In this document: piece after piece, positions 18,559 through 28,197 of the stretch | Position numbering within the stretch: the first letter of the stretch is position 1 | How the letters are laid out: every line of letters starts with the position of its first letter | Assembly (NCBI RefSeq): GCF_007558825.1 | Contig: NZ_VLTK01000002.1 | Coordinates: 434,001 to 498,000, forward strand | Reading direction: 5' to 3' | Length of the DNA stretch: 64,000 nucleotides | DNA from: Brevibacterium aurantiacum | Lineage (GTDB): Bacteria; Actinomycetota; Actinomycetes; Actinomycetales; Brevibacteriaceae | The notes under the pieces: generated by a model | Told to the model about the DNA's origin: nothing | Databases searched by the model: none | What the model saw: the letters and a program-made list of their open reading frames with translations, nothing else | Made by a program: the position numbers and the translations under genes

Positions 18559-18962
18559 TGAAATTCGGGTTCGTCGCCGATGGCGTCTTCAAACTGCTCG
18601 TCGCGGTCGCACTCTGCGCGTTTCTTCCCGCGGTCGAGGCATTCCTGCTTGCGCCCAGGTGGCTGGCGATCACGGCGATCGTCCTGCTCTTCCTCAGCGC
18701 CGCCACGGAGATCTCCTACGGCGCCCGCAAGAGTGAGAAGAGCTATGTGAAGTACCTGGCGATATTCGATTCGCTCTGGGTGGTCTCGACGATCATCGCC
18801 GTGATCCTCGCCCTCGCCGGAAGCTCGGCGGCAGGCTTCGTCTGGCTCGGCTACACGGCACTCGGCTCGTTGGCCATTGCAGTCGTGTTCACCACCGGGG
18901 CCAATGGCCCCGATTTCGCCGAGGACGAAGCTTCCGGCGGGGCCACAACACGCAGCGACTGA
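18555..18962 (+). CDS. Small integral membrane protein, unknown function
   Basis: 135 residues with four predicted membrane helices (for example VFKLLVAVALCAFL, WLAITAIVLLFLS, LWVVSTIIAVILALA and LGSLAIAVVFTTG) and an acidic C-terminal tail. It overlaps the pdxR stop by 4 bp, so it is translationally coupled to the regulator. No family recognised. The context GACTGA around the stop is repeated downstream. Confidence 0.75.
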   Translation: MMKFGFVADGVFKLLVAVALCAFLPAVEAFLLAPRWLAITAIVLLFLSAATEISYGARKSEKSYVKYLAIFDSLWVVSTIIAVILALAGSSAAGFVWLGYTALGSLAIAVVFTTGANGPDFAEDEASGGATTRSD

Positions 18963-19009
18963 CCGAGACCGTCTGGGACTGAGGACCCGAGTGACCGAGA
19001 GCGACCGTC
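18957..19009. repeat. Degenerate tandem repeat spanning two convergent stops
   Basis: TGACCGAGA occurs at 18960-18968 (containing the stop) and 18992-19000, with GACTGAGGACCCGA between. CGACCGTC repeats the CCGTC following the first copy. The repeats fill the gap to the convergent phosphopantetheinyl transferase gene. Confidence 0.45.
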
Positions 19010-19652
19010 AGCGGTTGAACGCGATGGCGGCGTGGTAGCCCGCTGGCAGTCCTGACTCCAGGTCGAAGATCTCGACGTCGGGGTGCGGAGAGCTGGGTGA
19101 CGCGGCTGCGCCGATGTAGTCCATCCCAGGGTCACGTGCCAGGCCAGTGCTCAGAGCCTTGAGGAAGGCTTCCTTCCGGGCCCACACGCGCACGAAATCT
19201 GTTGCCAGATCGGAAGCAGGGACCTGGTCGAGTTCGGCTTGCTCCTTCGGGTGAAGCAACGCCATCGCCTCGGCGGCAACCGCATGCTCGGGTACAGCTT
19301 CGAGGTCAACACCGATGGGATCGTCGGCGACGGCGACGAGAACCAAACGCCTGGCTCGAGTCACGGAGAATTCGCACTCCTCTACTCGCGGTTTGCCGGC
19401 CGAATCGAGGCGAATCTCGATGTCTGCAGGGTCGCGGTCCAGGTGTGCGCCGAGGACGTGACGGAGGATGACTCGACCCGCAGCCCACGTAGCCGCGGCA
19501 TCGGGTTCGAATTCCGTCGCATAGTTCATCTCCTGCTTCGTCAGCGAAGAGAGATCGATGCGGGCCCATTCGGCTTCGGCGTCAGTGTCGGCGAGGACGA
19601 TGGTCGAATCGAGTTGGGTGGGCAGGAGTGTGAAACCAGGGTGGGACTCCAT
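19008..19652 (-). CDS. 4'-phosphopantetheinyl transferase (Sfp-like)
   Basis: 214 residues. Transfers phosphopantetheine from CoA to carrier-protein serines. Family motifs are present in order: GKPRVEECEFSVTR, IGVDLEAVP (metal ligands) and WARKEAFLKAL. The length fits the Sfp class rather than AcpS. No polyketide or nonribosomal peptide synthase lies in the window, so the target is unknown. The ATG is 3 bp after the lapA-like stop. Confidence 0.88.
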   Translation of the reverse strand: MESHPGFTLLPTQLDSTIVLADTDAEAEWARIDLSSLTKQEMNYATEFEPDAAATWAAGRVILRHVLGAHLDRDPADIEIRLDSAGKPRVEECEFSVTRARRLVLVAVADDPIGVDLEAVPEHAVAAEAMALLHPKEQAELDQVPASDLATDFVRVWARKEAFLKALSTGLARDPGMDYIGAAASPSSPHPDVEIFDLESGLPAGYHAAIAFNR

Positions 19653-19655
19653 GTA

Positions 19656-20144
19656 TCAGCTGCCCAGAGCCTTCGAGATCTTCTTCAGCTTGCGGTTGAG
19701 CACGAAGATGCGCACGGATCCGATGATGCCGGCGATGAAGATTCCGCCGATCGCGGCGAAGAGCATGGCAACGCCGAGGGGCAGCTGGAACTGCCAGCCG
19801 AAGTACTGGAACTCGGCGGGGACGTTGTTCTGCAGGATGAAGATGAGCAGGAGCACGACGATGACGGCGCCGAGGATGAGGGATGCCCACATTCCCGCCG
19901 ACATGCCGGAGCCGCCCTTGAGCCGTGCCAGTTCGGCATCCTTGCCTGCAGGAGTCGGTTCCTGGCGCTGTGTCGGTTCGGTCTGCTGCTCGGATTCGAT
20001 GCGCTGCGTCGGATCAACCTGCTGAGTCGGTGCGACCTCGCGGGTGCTGCCGGTCGCCGGGTCCTCGTCGCCGAGCACGGACTGCGTCTCGGCCAGCAGC
20101 TCGTCGGGCGTCTGTGATTCGCCACGTGGGTCTTGAGTACTCAT
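19656..20144 (-). CDS. LapA-domain membrane protein
   Basis: The start at 20144 (MSTQDPRGES) is preferred because TATGAT lies six bases upstream. 162 residues: a polar Gln/Glu/Thr-rich N-terminal segment (repeats of PTQR/PTQQ), then two membrane helices (LILGAVIVVLLLIFILQNN and VAMLFAAIGGIFIAGIIG) and a basic end. The FILQN and NRKLKKI elements fit LapA (DUF1049), linked in enteric bacteria to lipopolysaccharide assembly; its role in Gram-positives is unclear. Confidence 0.82.
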   Translation of the reverse strand: MSTQDPRGESQTPDELLAETQSVLGDEDPATGSTREVAPTQQVDPTQRIESEQQTEPTQRQEPTPAGKDAELARLKGGSGMSAGMWASLILGAVIVVLLLIFILQNNVPAEFQYFGWQFQLPLGVAMLFAAIGGIFIAGIIGSVRIFVLNRKLKKISKALGS

Positions 20145-20150
20145 GCGCCC

Positions 20151-20156
20151 ATCATA
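20151..20156 (-). promoter_or_regulatory. -10 box TATGAT, leaderless start of lapA-like gene
   Basis: TATGAT ends six bases before the ATG at 20144, with no SD between. Confidence 0.5.
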
Positions 20157-20211
20157 GTCGCTGATGGGCGCATGAGTGAGGTGTTGCGGTGTCTGAACTG
20201 AAGAAGTCAGA

Positions 20212-22440
20212 TCAGACCTTCGCACTCAGGGTGGAGATGATCTCATTGAGCGTAGCCGAAGGCCGCATGACCGAGTCGAGCTTGGTCTCCTCCGGGTAGT
20301 AGTAGCCACCCAGGTCGGCAGGGCTTCCCTGGATTTCGAGAAGTTCGGCCGAGATCTTATCGGCGTTGGACTCGAGAGCTTCGGCAACAGGCTTGATGGC
20401 CTCGGCCAGCGGCTCGTCCGTGGTCTGCTGGGCCAGGTTCTGCGCCCAGTAGAGGGTGAGGTAGAAGTGGCTGCCGCGGTTGTCGATCTCGCCGACCTTG
20501 CGTGAAGGCGACTTGTTCTCTTCGAGGAACTTGCCGGTTGCAGCATCGAGCGTGTCGGCGAGAACTCCGGCACGGGCGTTTCCGTGGACGTTGAACTCGT
20601 GGCGGAAGGATTCGGCCAAGGCGAGGAACTCACCGAGGGAATCCCAGCGGAGGTGGTTCTCCTCGACCAGCTGCTGGACGTGCTTCGGGGCCGAACCGCC
20701 GGCTCCCGTCTCGAACAGGCCGCCACCGGCGATGAGCGGAACCACGGAGAGCATCTTCGCCGAGGTGCCCAGTTCCAGGATCGGGAACAGGTCGGTGTTG
20801 TAGTCACGCAGGACATTGCCGGTCACCGAGATGGTGTCCTTGCCCTGACGAATGCGATCAATCGAGAACTGAGTCGCCTCGACCGGGTTCATGATGCGGA
20901 TGTCGAGGCCCTCGGTGTCGTGGTCGCCGAGGTACGCCTCGACCTTGGCCCTCAGGTTGCGGTCGTGGGCGCGAGTCTCGTCGAGCCAGAACACGGCTGG
21001 AGTCTCGGAGAGGCGGGCACGGGTCACGGCAAGCTTGACCCAGTCACGGACCGGGATGTCCTTGGTCTGGCAGGCACGCCAGATGTCACCGGCGGCGACA
21101 TCATGGGACAGGATGACCTCACCGACGGAGTTGACGACCTCGACAACGCCGTCCTGGGCGATTTCGAAGGTCTTGTCGTGGCTGCCGTATTCTTCGGCCT
21201 TCTGGGCCATGAGTCCGACGTTGGGAACGGTGCCCATCGTGGTCGGATCGAAGGCACCGTTGGTACGGCAGTCCTCGATCACGGTCTGGTAGACACCGGC
21301 GTAGGAGGAATCGGGGATGACGGCCAGGGCATCCTGGGTCGCGTCGTCCTTATTCCACATCTTGCCGCCGACGCGGATCATCGCAGGCATCGAGGCATCG
21401 ACGATGACGTCGGAGGGCACGTGCAGATTGGTGATTCCCTTATCGGAATTCACCATCGCCAGGGAGGGGCCTTCGGCGATGCCCTTATCGATACCGGCCT
21501 TGATGCCTGCGGCTACATCGGCTGGGAGAGCGTCGAGCCCGCCGAGGATGGCGGCCAGTCCGTTGTCAGAGGTCAGACCCGCCTCGGCGAGGGCAGCACC
21601 GTATTCGGCGTAGACCTCGGGGAAGAACGCCTCGATGACGTGACCGAAGAGGATCGGGTCGGAGACCTTCATCATCGTGGCCTTGAGGTGGACGGAGAAC
21701 AGGATGCCCTCGTCCTTGGCCCGTGCGATCTGGGCCTTGAGGAACTTGTGGAGCTCAGCCACATCCATCTTGGTGGCGTCGATGACCTCGTCGGCGAGGA
21801 CTGGCAGCGATTCCTTGAGTACGACGGTCTCGCCCGAGGCAGGACGCAGACGAATCTGGAGGGTGTCATCGGCCGGAATGACAACGGACTTCTCATTGTC
21901 ACGGAAGTCACCGGCGGCCATCGTGGCGACATTGGTCTTCGAGTCAGAAGACCAGTCACCCATCGAATGAGGGTGGGCCTTCGCGAAGTTCTTCACTGCC
22001 TGTGGGGCGCGACGATCGGAGTTGCCCTCACGCAGGACAGGGTTGACTGCTGAGCCCTTGACCTTGTCATAGCGAGCCTTGGCATCGTGCTCATCATCGG
22101 TCGACGGCTCGTCCGGGTAGTCGGGCAGTTCGTAGCCCTGGGACTGGAGCTCGGCGATGGTGGCCTTGAGCTGGGGGACGGAAGCCGAGATGTTGGGCAG
22201 CTTGATGATGTTGGCTTCCGGCTTCTTGGCCAGATCGCCCAGCTCTGCCAGGGAATCAGCGACCTGCTGGTCTGCAGGGAGGCGATCGGTGAACTGTGCC
22301 AGTACACGCGCAGCCAGGGAGATGTCTCGGGTCTCGACCTCGACGCCCGCAGAGGTGGCGAAGGCTTCGATGATCGGCTTGAGCGAGTACGTCGCCAGAA
22401 GTGGCGCTTCATCGGTGCGCGTATAAATGATTTTGGCCAT
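20212..22440 (-). CDS. icd: Isocitrate dehydrogenase, NADP-dependent, monomeric type
   Basis: TCA-cycle enzyme oxidatively decarboxylating isocitrate to 2-oxoglutarate. 742 residues is the normal length for the monomeric (type II) enzyme, distinct from the 400-residue dimeric form. The N-terminal [17 protein letters not shown], the EGNSDRRAP substrate segment and the C-terminal [20 protein letters not shown] are characteristic. It is divergent from thymidine kinase across a 161-bp gap. GTCTGA at the stop pairs with TTCAGAC just downstream, a small hairpin. Confidence 0.98.
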   Translation of the reverse strand: MAKIIYTRTDEAPLLATYSLKPIIEAFATSAGVEVETRDISLAARVLAQFTDRLPADQQVADSLAELGDLAKKPEANIIKLPNISASVPQLKATIAELQSQGYELPDYPDEPSTDDEHDAKARYDKVKGSAVNPVLREGNSDRRAPQAVKNFAKAHPHSMGDWSSDSKTNVATMAAGDFRDNEKSVVIPADDTLQIRLRPASGETVVLKESLPVLADEVIDATKMDVAELHKFLKAQIARAKDEGILFSVHLKATMMKVSDPILFGHVIEAFFPEVYAEYGAALAEAGLTSDNGLAAILGGLDALPADVAAGIKAGIDKGIAEGPSLAMVNSDKGITNLHVPSDVIVDASMPAMIRVGGKMWNKDDATQDALAVIPDSSYAGVYQTVIEDCRTNGAFDPTTMGTVPNVGLMAQKAEEYGSHDKTFEIAQDGVVEVVNSVGEVILSHDVAAGDIWRACQTKDIPVRDWVKLAVTRARLSETPAVFWLDETRAHDRNLRAKVEAYLGDHDTEGLDIRIMNPVEATQFSIDRIRQGKDTISVTGNVLRDYNTDLFPILELGTSAKMLSVVPLIAGGGLFETGAGGSAPKHVQQLVEENHLRWDSLGEFLALAESFRHEFNVHGNARAGVLADTLDAATGKFLEENKSPSRKVGEIDNRGSHFYLTLYWAQNLAQQTTDEPLAEAIKPVAEALESNADKISAELLEIQGSPADLGGYYYPEETKLDSVMRPSATLNEIISTLSAKV

Positions 22441-22601
22441 GGTGATGGACTACTCCACATCGTCTTGGGGTTTGACCACCCCATCCTACCGTTGCCCCGG
22501 TTGTGCTCAGCTTCCCGGTAGGGTTCTGTTTCGTCACACACAACAGGACGATGATGACGAACAACTGAGAAATCATCACGAACGACTCAGAGAGGACGAC
22601 G

Positions 22602-23243
22602 GTGGCCAAGCTCTACTTCCGTTACGGGGCGATGAATTCCGGAAAATCGACCGCCCTGCTGCAGGCCGCCTTCAACTACGAGGAACGCGGCCAGCGAGTT
22701 CTGCTGGCCAAACCCCACATCGATACGAAGGGTGCCGGCGAGATCGTCTCCCGCCTCGGTGTCACCAGAGAAGTCGACTTCCTCATCCCCGCAGGCTCCG
22801 ACGTTGAGACCATCTACCGTGAGCACGCTGACTACGTCGATCATGATGCTCTGCTCGAATCCATCGACACGCCTAAGGCCCGCGTGGCCTGCCTGCTCAT
22901 CGACGAAGCTCAGTTCCTCGAACCGCTCCAGGTCGATTCGCTCATGCGCATCACCACCAACGCCTCGGTGCCGGTGATGTGCTACGGAATCAGAACCGAT
23001 TTCCGTACTAAGGCTTTTCCCGGTTCTGCCCGACTGCTTGAGATTGCTCACACTTTGGAAGAACTCAAGACAATCTGCCGCTGCGGACGCAAGGCGATGT
23101 TCAACGGACGGCTCGTCGACGGCCGATTCATCTTCGACGGTGACCAGGTGGCCATCGACGGCAACGCGGTGACCTATGAATCACTGTGCCCACGCTGTTA
23201 TCTCCAGTACTCGGGCGGTAGGCTGAGTGCGGTGGTCTCCTGA
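22602..23243 (+). CDS. tdk: Thymidine kinase
   Basis: Phosphorylates thymidine in pyrimidine salvage. 213 residues, type II (bacterial/cellular) TK. Walker A is GAMNSGKST, Walker B is LLIDEAQFL, and the zinc-binding cysteines are CRCGRK and CPRCY. The start is GTG at 22602, preceded by GAGAGGA. The stop region is repeated with a period of about 20 bp. Confidence 0.95.
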   Translation: MAKLYFRYGAMNSGKSTALLQAAFNYEERGQRVLLAKPHIDTKGAGEIVSRLGVTREVDFLIPAGSDVETIYREHADYVDHDALLESIDTPKARVACLLIDEAQFLEPLQVDSLMRITTNASVPVMCYGIRTDFRTKAFPGSARLLEIAHTLEELKTICRCGRKAMFNGRLVDGRFIFDGDQVAIDGNAVTYESLCPRCYLQYSGGRLSAVVS

Positions 23244-23291
23244 CCTTCCAACAGCACTCCTGACCTCGAATATCTCATCTGATCTCGAACC
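23238..23291. repeat. 20-bp degenerate tandem repeat including the tdk stop
   Basis: Three units begin TCCTGACCT (23238), TCCTGACCTCGAA (23258) and TCTGATCTCGAA (23278). The stop TGA at 23241 recurs at 23261 and 23280. Confidence 0.65.
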
Positions 23292-23306
23292 TTGCTAGGA
23301 GCACTC

Positions 23307-24074
23307 TTGCGCATTGCAGTCCACCCCCTCAATGACAATCCGGGTTCACCGGCCATCGTCTTCGGAAACGCCCTCGGCACCAGGGTCTCCCTCTGGGCCG
23401 CAGTCGCGGCCAGATTCGCCGATGACTATCAGATCTACCTCAGCGATCTTCCCGGTCACACACTTCCTCGAACCGATGACGGGGCGGACTTCACGGTCTC
23501 CGATCTCGCAGCAGGCCTCGTCACCAGCCTGGCCGAACTGGGTGTGGAGAAGTTCACCTACTGCGGTGTCTCGATCTCGGGCGGCATCGGACTGATGCTG
23601 GCACTCGAACACTCTGACTCGCTGACTGGTCTTGTGGCTTGTGCGACGGCGACGAAGTTCGGCACCGACGAATCCTGGGCCGAACGAATCAAGGACGTCA
23701 CCGAGGACGGCACCCGCGGCCAGCTCGACGACACCGCCGACCGGTGGTTCGCCGCCGGTTTCCTCACCGAGGACATCGCATCGGGACCGGCCATCCTCAC
23801 GGACCTGGCAATGATCGATGATGCCGCCTATATCGCCTGTGCACGGGCTCTGACTCAATACGACGTGACCGGTCGCCTTGAGGCTGTCTCCACGCCGACC
23901 CTGTTCATCGCCGGATCACAGGATCCGGGCTGCACCCCCGAGGCCATGACCGAGCTGTCGGCACAGGTGGCCGACTCAGCCATGGTTGTCATCCCCGATG
24001 CGGCTCATCTGCCGATGGCCGAGCATCCCGACATCGTCTTCGACCACATCGAGGCGTTCTTGAGTAGGGTGTAG
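23307..24074 (+). CDS. Alpha/beta hydrolase, 3-oxoadipate enol-lactonase-like
   Basis: TTG at 23307 is chosen because AGGAG lies five bases upstream; the frame is open to an upstream TTG at 23292. 255 residues. The nucleophile region is YCGVSISGGIG, the acid is in AGSQDPGCTP and the histidine in PDAAHLPMAEHP. VFGNALGTRVSLWAAV is the PcaD-like oxyanion loop. The elbow reads GVSIS rather than GxSxG, which some PcaD-like proteins tolerate. No other catechol-pathway genes are nearby, so PcaD function is uncertain. Confidence 0.8.
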   Translation: MRIAVHPLNDNPGSPAIVFGNALGTRVSLWAAVAARFADDYQIYLSDLPGHTLPRTDDGADFTVSDLAAGLVTSLAELGVEKFTYCGVSISGGIGLMLALEHSDSLTGLVACATATKFGTDESWAERIKDVTEDGTRGQLDDTADRWFAAGFLTEDIASGPAILTDLAMIDDAAYIACARALTQYDVTGRLEAVSTPTLFIAGSQDPGCTPEAMTELSAQVADSAMVVIPDAAHLPMAEHPDIVFDHIEAFLSRV

Positions 24075-24116
24075 ATGTAGTCCACAGCATCCGACCTTGC
24101 TCAATGAGGAGCGCAG

Positions 24117-25712
24117 ATGACTCAGGAACAGTACTCACGAACCGACAACTCCGCCGAGTTCAATGAACTCTCACCGGGTGAGAGGGCCCCAGGGTTCTCC
24201 AAGCAGGTGGTGCGCATACGCTGGACCGGTTTCCTGCTCGGGCTCATCCTCTCGACCCTCGTCTATGCGATCATGCCCGACGGGGTCGAGCACGGCGCGA
24301 AGCTGACAGCTGCTGTCGCCGTGTTGATGGCTGTGTGGTGGATGACCGAGGCACTGCCGATCGCGGCTACCTCTCTGCTGCCGCTCGTGGCCTTTCCAGT
24401 CTTCGGCACCGAGGTCGAGATGGACACCGTCGGTGCGTCCTACGGCAACCCGATCATCTTCCTGTTCCTCGGTGGATTCCTCATCGCCCTGGCCATGCAA
24501 CGATGGAACCTGCACCGACGAATCGCCCTCATCACGCTGTCCGTCATGGGCAACAAGCCGGGACCGATGATCGCAGGCTTCATGGTCGCCACCGGTTTCG
24601 TGTCCATGTGGGTATCGAACACTGCGACGGCGGTGATGATGCTGCCCATCGGAATCTCTGTTCTGATGATCGTGAGCAAGGTCATCGGAGGAGCCGTCAC
24701 CGATGCTTCGGGCACTGACTCCGCGGACTCAGACGAGGGTCAGGACGACACCGGGCTCGACGCCGTGGTGAAGTCCAACTTCGGCACCGCACTCATGTTG
24801 GGCATCGCCTATTCGGCCTCAATCGGGTCCCTTGGCACCATTATCGGCACACCGCCGAACCTCTTCCTCGTCGGCTACCTCAAGGACAACCACGACATCT
24901 CCATCGGCTTCGGCCAGTGGATGCTCGTCGGGGTCCCTCTGGCGGTCGTGATGATGGTCATCGCCTGGTTCCTTCTGGTCAAAGTGCTGTTCAAGCCTGA
25001 GATCGATGAGATCCCCGGCGGCCGAGAGCTCATCCGTGAGGAATTGCGGAAGCTCGGTCCGATGTCGACCGGGGAGAAGCTGGTGCTGGGCATGTTCGTC
25101 CTCGCCGCGGTCAGCTGGATCTCCCTGCCGCTGATCTTCGATGAGCCACCGATCAGCGATGAGGGCATCGCGATGGTCATCGGTCTCCTCCTCTTCCTCA
25201 TTCCCGGCGGAGCCAATCGCGGTGTCCGCCTCCTCGACTGGGACACTGCCGAGAAGCTGCCCTGGGGTGTGCTCCTCCTCTTCGGCGGTGGTTTGGCTCT
25301 GTCCGCGCAGTTCTCCTCCTCGGGACTGACCGAGTGGATCGGCAAGTCCACGAGCGGATTGGGAGTCCTGCCGACAGTCTTCGTCGTCGCGATCTTCGCC
25401 TTGATCATCCTGTTCCTCACGGAGCTGACCTCGAACACCGCGACCGCGGCCACCTTCGTTCCCGTCGTCGGCGGGGTGGCGCTGGGACTTGACCTCGATC
25501 CGTTGCTGCTGACAATTCCGGTGGCGCTGGCTGCGACCTGTGCGTTCATGCTTCCGGTCGCGACGCCGCCGAACGCCGTCGCCTACGGTTCGGGATACCT
25601 GACGGTGGCGCAGATGGTCAAGGGCGGCGTCCTGCTCAACGTCATCGGAATCGTCCTCATCACGGTCACGGTGTATGTCTTGGCCGTACCAGTATTCAAC
25701 ATCGTGCTCTGA
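24117..25712 (+). CDS. SLC13/DASS family sodium:dicarboxylate (or anion) symporter
   Basis: 531-residue carrier with about 11-12 membrane helices. The two SNT substrate/sodium motifs are present: WVSNTATAVMMLP in the first half and LTSNTATAATFVP in the second. A hydrophilic acidic loop (SDEGQDDTGLD) falls mid-protein. The family moves C4-dicarboxylates, citrate or sulfate with sodium; the substrate cannot be assigned. GAGGAG precedes the ATG. Confidence 0.92.
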   Translation: MTQEQYSRTDNSAEFNELSPGERAPGFSKQVVRIRWTGFLLGLILSTLVYAIMPDGVEHGAKLTAAVAVLMAVWWMTEALPIAATSLLPLVAFPVFGTEVEMDTVGASYGNPIIFLFLGGFLIALAMQRWNLHRRIALITLSVMGNKPGPMIAGFMVATGFVSMWVSNTATAVMMLPIGISVLMIVSKVIGGAVTDASGTDSADSDEGQDDTGLDAVVKSNFGTALMLGIAYSASIGSLGTIIGTPPNLFLVGYLKDNHDISIGFGQWMLVGVPLAVVMMVIAWFLLVKVLFKPEIDEIPGGRELIREELRKLGPMSTGEKLVLGMFVLAAVSWISLPLIFDEPPISDEGIAMVIGLLLFLIPGGANRGVRLLDWDTAEKLPWGVLLLFGGGLALSAQFSSSGLTEWIGKSTSGLGVLPTVFVVAIFALIILFLTELTSNTATAATFVPVVGGVALGLDLDPLLLTIPVALAATCAFMLPVATPPNAVAYGSGYLTVAQMVKGGVLLNVIGIVLITVTVYVLAVPVFNIVL

Positions 25713-25741
25713 ACGACGAGAGAAATTGGCAGACTGGTGGA

Positions 25742-26812
25742 ATGACTCAACTCTTCTCACCCATGACAATGCGCGGAACTGAGATCGCCAACCGCATCTG
25801 GCTCGCCCCGATGTGCCAGTATTCCTGCGAGTCCGAAGACGGGATGCCCAACACCTGGCATCTCGTTCACCTGGGCGCCCGTGCCCAGGGTGGGTTCGGA
25901 CTCATCCTCACCGAGGCCTCCGCTGTCCTTCCCGAAGGACGAATCTCACCTCAAGATGCCGGCATCTGGAATGACGATCAGGCAGAGGCGTGGTCCTCGA
26001 TCACTGACTTCGTCCATTCACAGGGCAGTCGCATCGGTGTGCAGCTGGCACACGCGGGCCGCAAGGCCAGCACCTACCGTCCCTTCGAGGGCAATCCTCG
26101 GGGCAGTGTCCCCGAGGCCGACGGCGGTTGGCCCACCCTCGGTGCCAGCGCCATCGCCTATCCCGGATACGAAGCGCCGCAGGAGATGACGAAGGACGAC
26201 ATCGCCGAGGTGGTCGATGCCTTCGCCGCGGCCGCTGTCCGAGCCATCGATGCCGGGTTCGACCTCGTCGAACTCCACGCAGCCCACGGCTACCTTCTCC
26301 ATTCGTACTTGTCCCCGCTGTCGAATGAACGCACGGATGAGTACGGCGGCGACCTTACTGGACGTTCGCGAATGCTGACCGAGACCTACCAGGCAGTACG
26401 CGCAGCAGTGGGCGAGGAGGTGCCGGTATTCGTCCGTCTCTCTGCCAGCGAGTGGCGTGAAGGCGGCTTCGACATCGCCGAGGCCGTCGTGGTCTCCCGT
26501 GACCTCAAGGAACGCGGCGTCGACCTCATCGATGTCTCCTCCGGAGGCAACTTCCCCGTCAAGGTTCCAGTCGGCCCCGGCTACCAGGTGCCGCTGTCGG
26601 CAGCGATCCGGGCAGAAGGCGTGAACACAGGAAGCGTCGGCCTCATCACCGACCCGGAGCAGGCGGAGACGATTCTGGCCTCGGAACAGGCCGACGCGAT
26701 CTTCCTGGCACGGGCGGCACTGCGCGAACCGGCGTGGCCGCAGAGAGCAGCCCACGATCTCGGAGTCGAACCGGGACCGTATCCACCGCAGTACACAAGA
26801 GGAGCATGGTGA
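25742..26812 (+). CDS. Old-yellow-enzyme type NADH:flavin oxidoreductase (YqjM/NamA-like)
   Basis: 356-residue FMN TIM barrel that reduces activated alkenes. APMCQYS carries the cysteine that tunes FMN in the thermophilic-like/YqjM subclass; LAHAGRKAS is the conserved flavin-site segment, and ELHAAHGYLLHSYLSP holds the two substrate-binding histidines. The gene sits 29 bp after the symporter and 7 bp before the MBL gene, suggesting co-transcription. Confidence 0.92.
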   Translation: MTQLFSPMTMRGTEIANRIWLAPMCQYSCESEDGMPNTWHLVHLGARAQGGFGLILTEASAVLPEGRISPQDAGIWNDDQAEAWSSITDFVHSQGSRIGVQLAHAGRKASTYRPFEGNPRGSVPEADGGWPTLGASAIAYPGYEAPQEMTKDDIAEVVDAFAAAAVRAIDAGFDLVELHAAHGYLLHSYLSPLSNERTDEYGGDLTGRSRMLTETYQAVRAAVGEEVPVFVRLSASEWREGGFDIAEAVVVSRDLKERGVDLIDVSSGGNFPVKVPVGPGYQVPLSAAIRAEGVNTGSVGLITDPEQAETILASEQADAIFLARAALREPAWPQRAAHDLGVEPGPYPPQYTRGAW

Positions 26813-26819
26813 ACCGACA

Positions 26820-27476
26820 ATGACGAACACTATCGAAACCGAACACGTCGTCATCCGCAGCATCGCAGTGTCCGAGATGGCGAACAACGTCTACATGATC
26901 ACGGCCAAGGAATCAGGATCACAGGTCCTCATCGACGCAGCCGACGATGCTGAGGCGATCAAGGATCTCATCGCCTCGGGAGCCGAGGACACCTCGGCGG
27001 CCCCTGAGCTGCACGCGATCATCACCACACACCAGCATTGGGATCACATTCGGGCACTGCCTGCCACCTCGGCGGCATTCCCCGACGCGATGACGATCGC
27101 AGGCAGCGACGATGCGGAGGCGATCACAGCGGCCGAGGGCGTGGAGATCACGCGAGCGGTCGACCACCTCGACGTCGGAGACTTCGGCGGTTTCGTCCTG
27201 CAGGCGATCGTCCTCCGCGGTCACACGCCGGGGTCGATCGCCCTGCTGCTGCGCGACGGGGGAGAGACCATCCTGTTCTCAGGCGATTCGCTGTTCCCCG
27301 GTGGACCCGGAAAGACCTGGAGCACAGAGGACTTTGCCTCCCTGATGGACGATCTGGAAGAACGAGTCTTCGACCAACTGCCCGATGAGACGAAGGTGCT
27401 GCCCGGGCATGGTGATTCCACGACGCTAGGCGAGGAACGCCCGAAGCTGAGCGAATGGCGCGAACGCGGCTGGTGA
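26820..27476 (+). CDS. MBL-fold metallo-hydrolase (glyoxalase II-like)
   Basis: 218 residues with the metal motif THQHWDH and further ligands in RGHTPGSIALL and FSGDSLFPGGPG, ending in LPGHGDST. This pattern fits small glyoxalase II-like hydrolases; pairing with a flavin ene-reductase hints at detoxification of reactive carbonyls, which is inference. Its TGA abuts the TCA of the convergent gene, forming TGATCA with no spacer. Confidence 0.88.
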   Translation: MTNTIETEHVVIRSIAVSEMANNVYMITAKESGSQVLIDAADDAEAIKDLIASGAEDTSAAPELHAIITTHQHWDHIRALPATSAAFPDAMTIAGSDDAEAITAAEGVEITRAVDHLDVGDFGGFVLQAIVLRGHTPGSIALLLRDGGETILFSGDSLFPGGPGKTWSTEDFASLMDDLEERVFDQLPDETKVLPGHGDSTTLGEERPKLSEWRERGW

Positions 27477-28067
27477 TCAGCTGGGCAGGGCGGCGAAGCC
27501 GATGCCTGCCCAGATGATGGCAGTCACAAGTGCGGCGATGATACCGAAGTTCCACGAAGTTGTGATGGTGCGTTCGCCGCGAGGGTTCGCCAGCTCCTCG
27601 TCGCTGAGGCCGGAGTAACGGTCGAGCACGGTATCGACAGCGGGATTCGGATTGTCCATCAGCCTGCGGATGCCGTGTTCGTCCTTCTCCATCTTCTTAC
27701 CCCTGCCGGCCAACGGCCACGACGAGTAGACCTTCTCATGGGTGCGCACCCCGAGTCCGAAGTGGATGTCGAACCCGTCGACGAGGTTCCAGGGGATGTG
27801 CGCGGACTGCATAGGGTTGATCAGTGCGATCTCCTTGCGCCTGAGCTCGACGCGAGGGAACCGATAGAGGGCGTAGACGACGGTGATGATGGCGACCGGA
27901 ATACCTGCCACCGCAAGCCCTCGTGTTGTGAAGTCTCCGACAATGATCGAGCCCAGGCCGATCACGCAGAGCCCCGCGATGACGACGAAGAGCACTGTGG
28001 AGCTCGTCGTTCGCACGATCGTCGGCTGATTGTTCCCTGCATTGCGATCCATCTCACTGTTCACCAC
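27477..28067 (-). CDS. Membrane protein with PH-like domain, unknown function
   Basis: 196 residues: two adjacent N-terminal membrane helices (VLFVVIAGLCVIGLGSII and AVAGIPVAIITVVYAL), a PH-like beta domain (FPRVELRRKEIALINP... IPWNLVDGFDIHF) and a C-terminal helix. The GTG at 28067 is chosen because TAGGAT lies exactly six bases upstream; an internal ATG at 28052 is less likely. Role unknown. Confidence 0.78.
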   Translation of the reverse strand: MVNSEMDRNAGNNQPTIVRTTSSTVLFVVIAGLCVIGLGSIIVGDFTTRGLAVAGIPVAIITVVYALYRFPRVELRRKEIALINPMQSAHIPWNLVDGFDIHFGLGVRTHEKVYSSWPLAGRGKKMEKDEHGIRRLMDNPNPAVDTVLDRYSGLSDEELANPRGERTITTSWNFGIIAALVTAIIWAGIGFAALPS

Positions 28068-28073
28068 CTGAAC

Positions 28074-28079
28074 ATCCTA
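28074..28079 (-). promoter_or_regulatory. -10 box TAGGAT, leaderless GTG start
   Basis: TAGGAT ends six bases before the GTG at 28067; the example shows the spacing holds for non-ATG starts too. Confidence 0.5.
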
Positions 28080-28152
28080 TCCACTGAGACTGCAGGTTGT
28101 GTGCATGTTTCCTTGATCTCGAAAGGGTAACGATTGTGAAATATGCTCAGCA

Positions 28153-28168
28153 TGTGGACTCCGTCACA
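28153..28168. promoter_or_regulatory. CRP/GlxR-like palindrome upstream of the ABC importer
   Basis: TGTGGACTCCGTCACA matches the arms of the TGTGA-N6-TCACA consensus at 9 of 10 positions. It lies 148 bp before the binding-protein start, a position suited to activation or repression by a cAMP-responsive regulator. Regulator identity is inferred. Confidence 0.4.
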
Positions 28169-28197
28169 GTGCCGCGTGAATTAACTTTGAGGCATTC

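Noticed and set aside
19008..19652. Phosphopantetheinyl transferase as a sign of a nearby biosynthetic gene cluster
   Set aside because: No synthase, carrier protein or tailoring gene is present in the window.
20584..22053. 489-codon open frame opposite icd
   Set aside because: It lies wholly within the highly conserved icd gene on the other strand; high-GC coding DNA keeps antisense frames open and the translation matches no family.
22551..22568. Tiny leader frame (MMTNN) before tdk
   Set aside because: Five codons, no attenuator hairpin and no logic linking it to thymidine metabolism.
24819..25769. 316-codon frame opposite the SLC13 carrier gene
   Set aside because: The product is extremely charged low complexity (Glu/Asp/Arg/His), the usual antisense image of a hydrophobic membrane protein gene.
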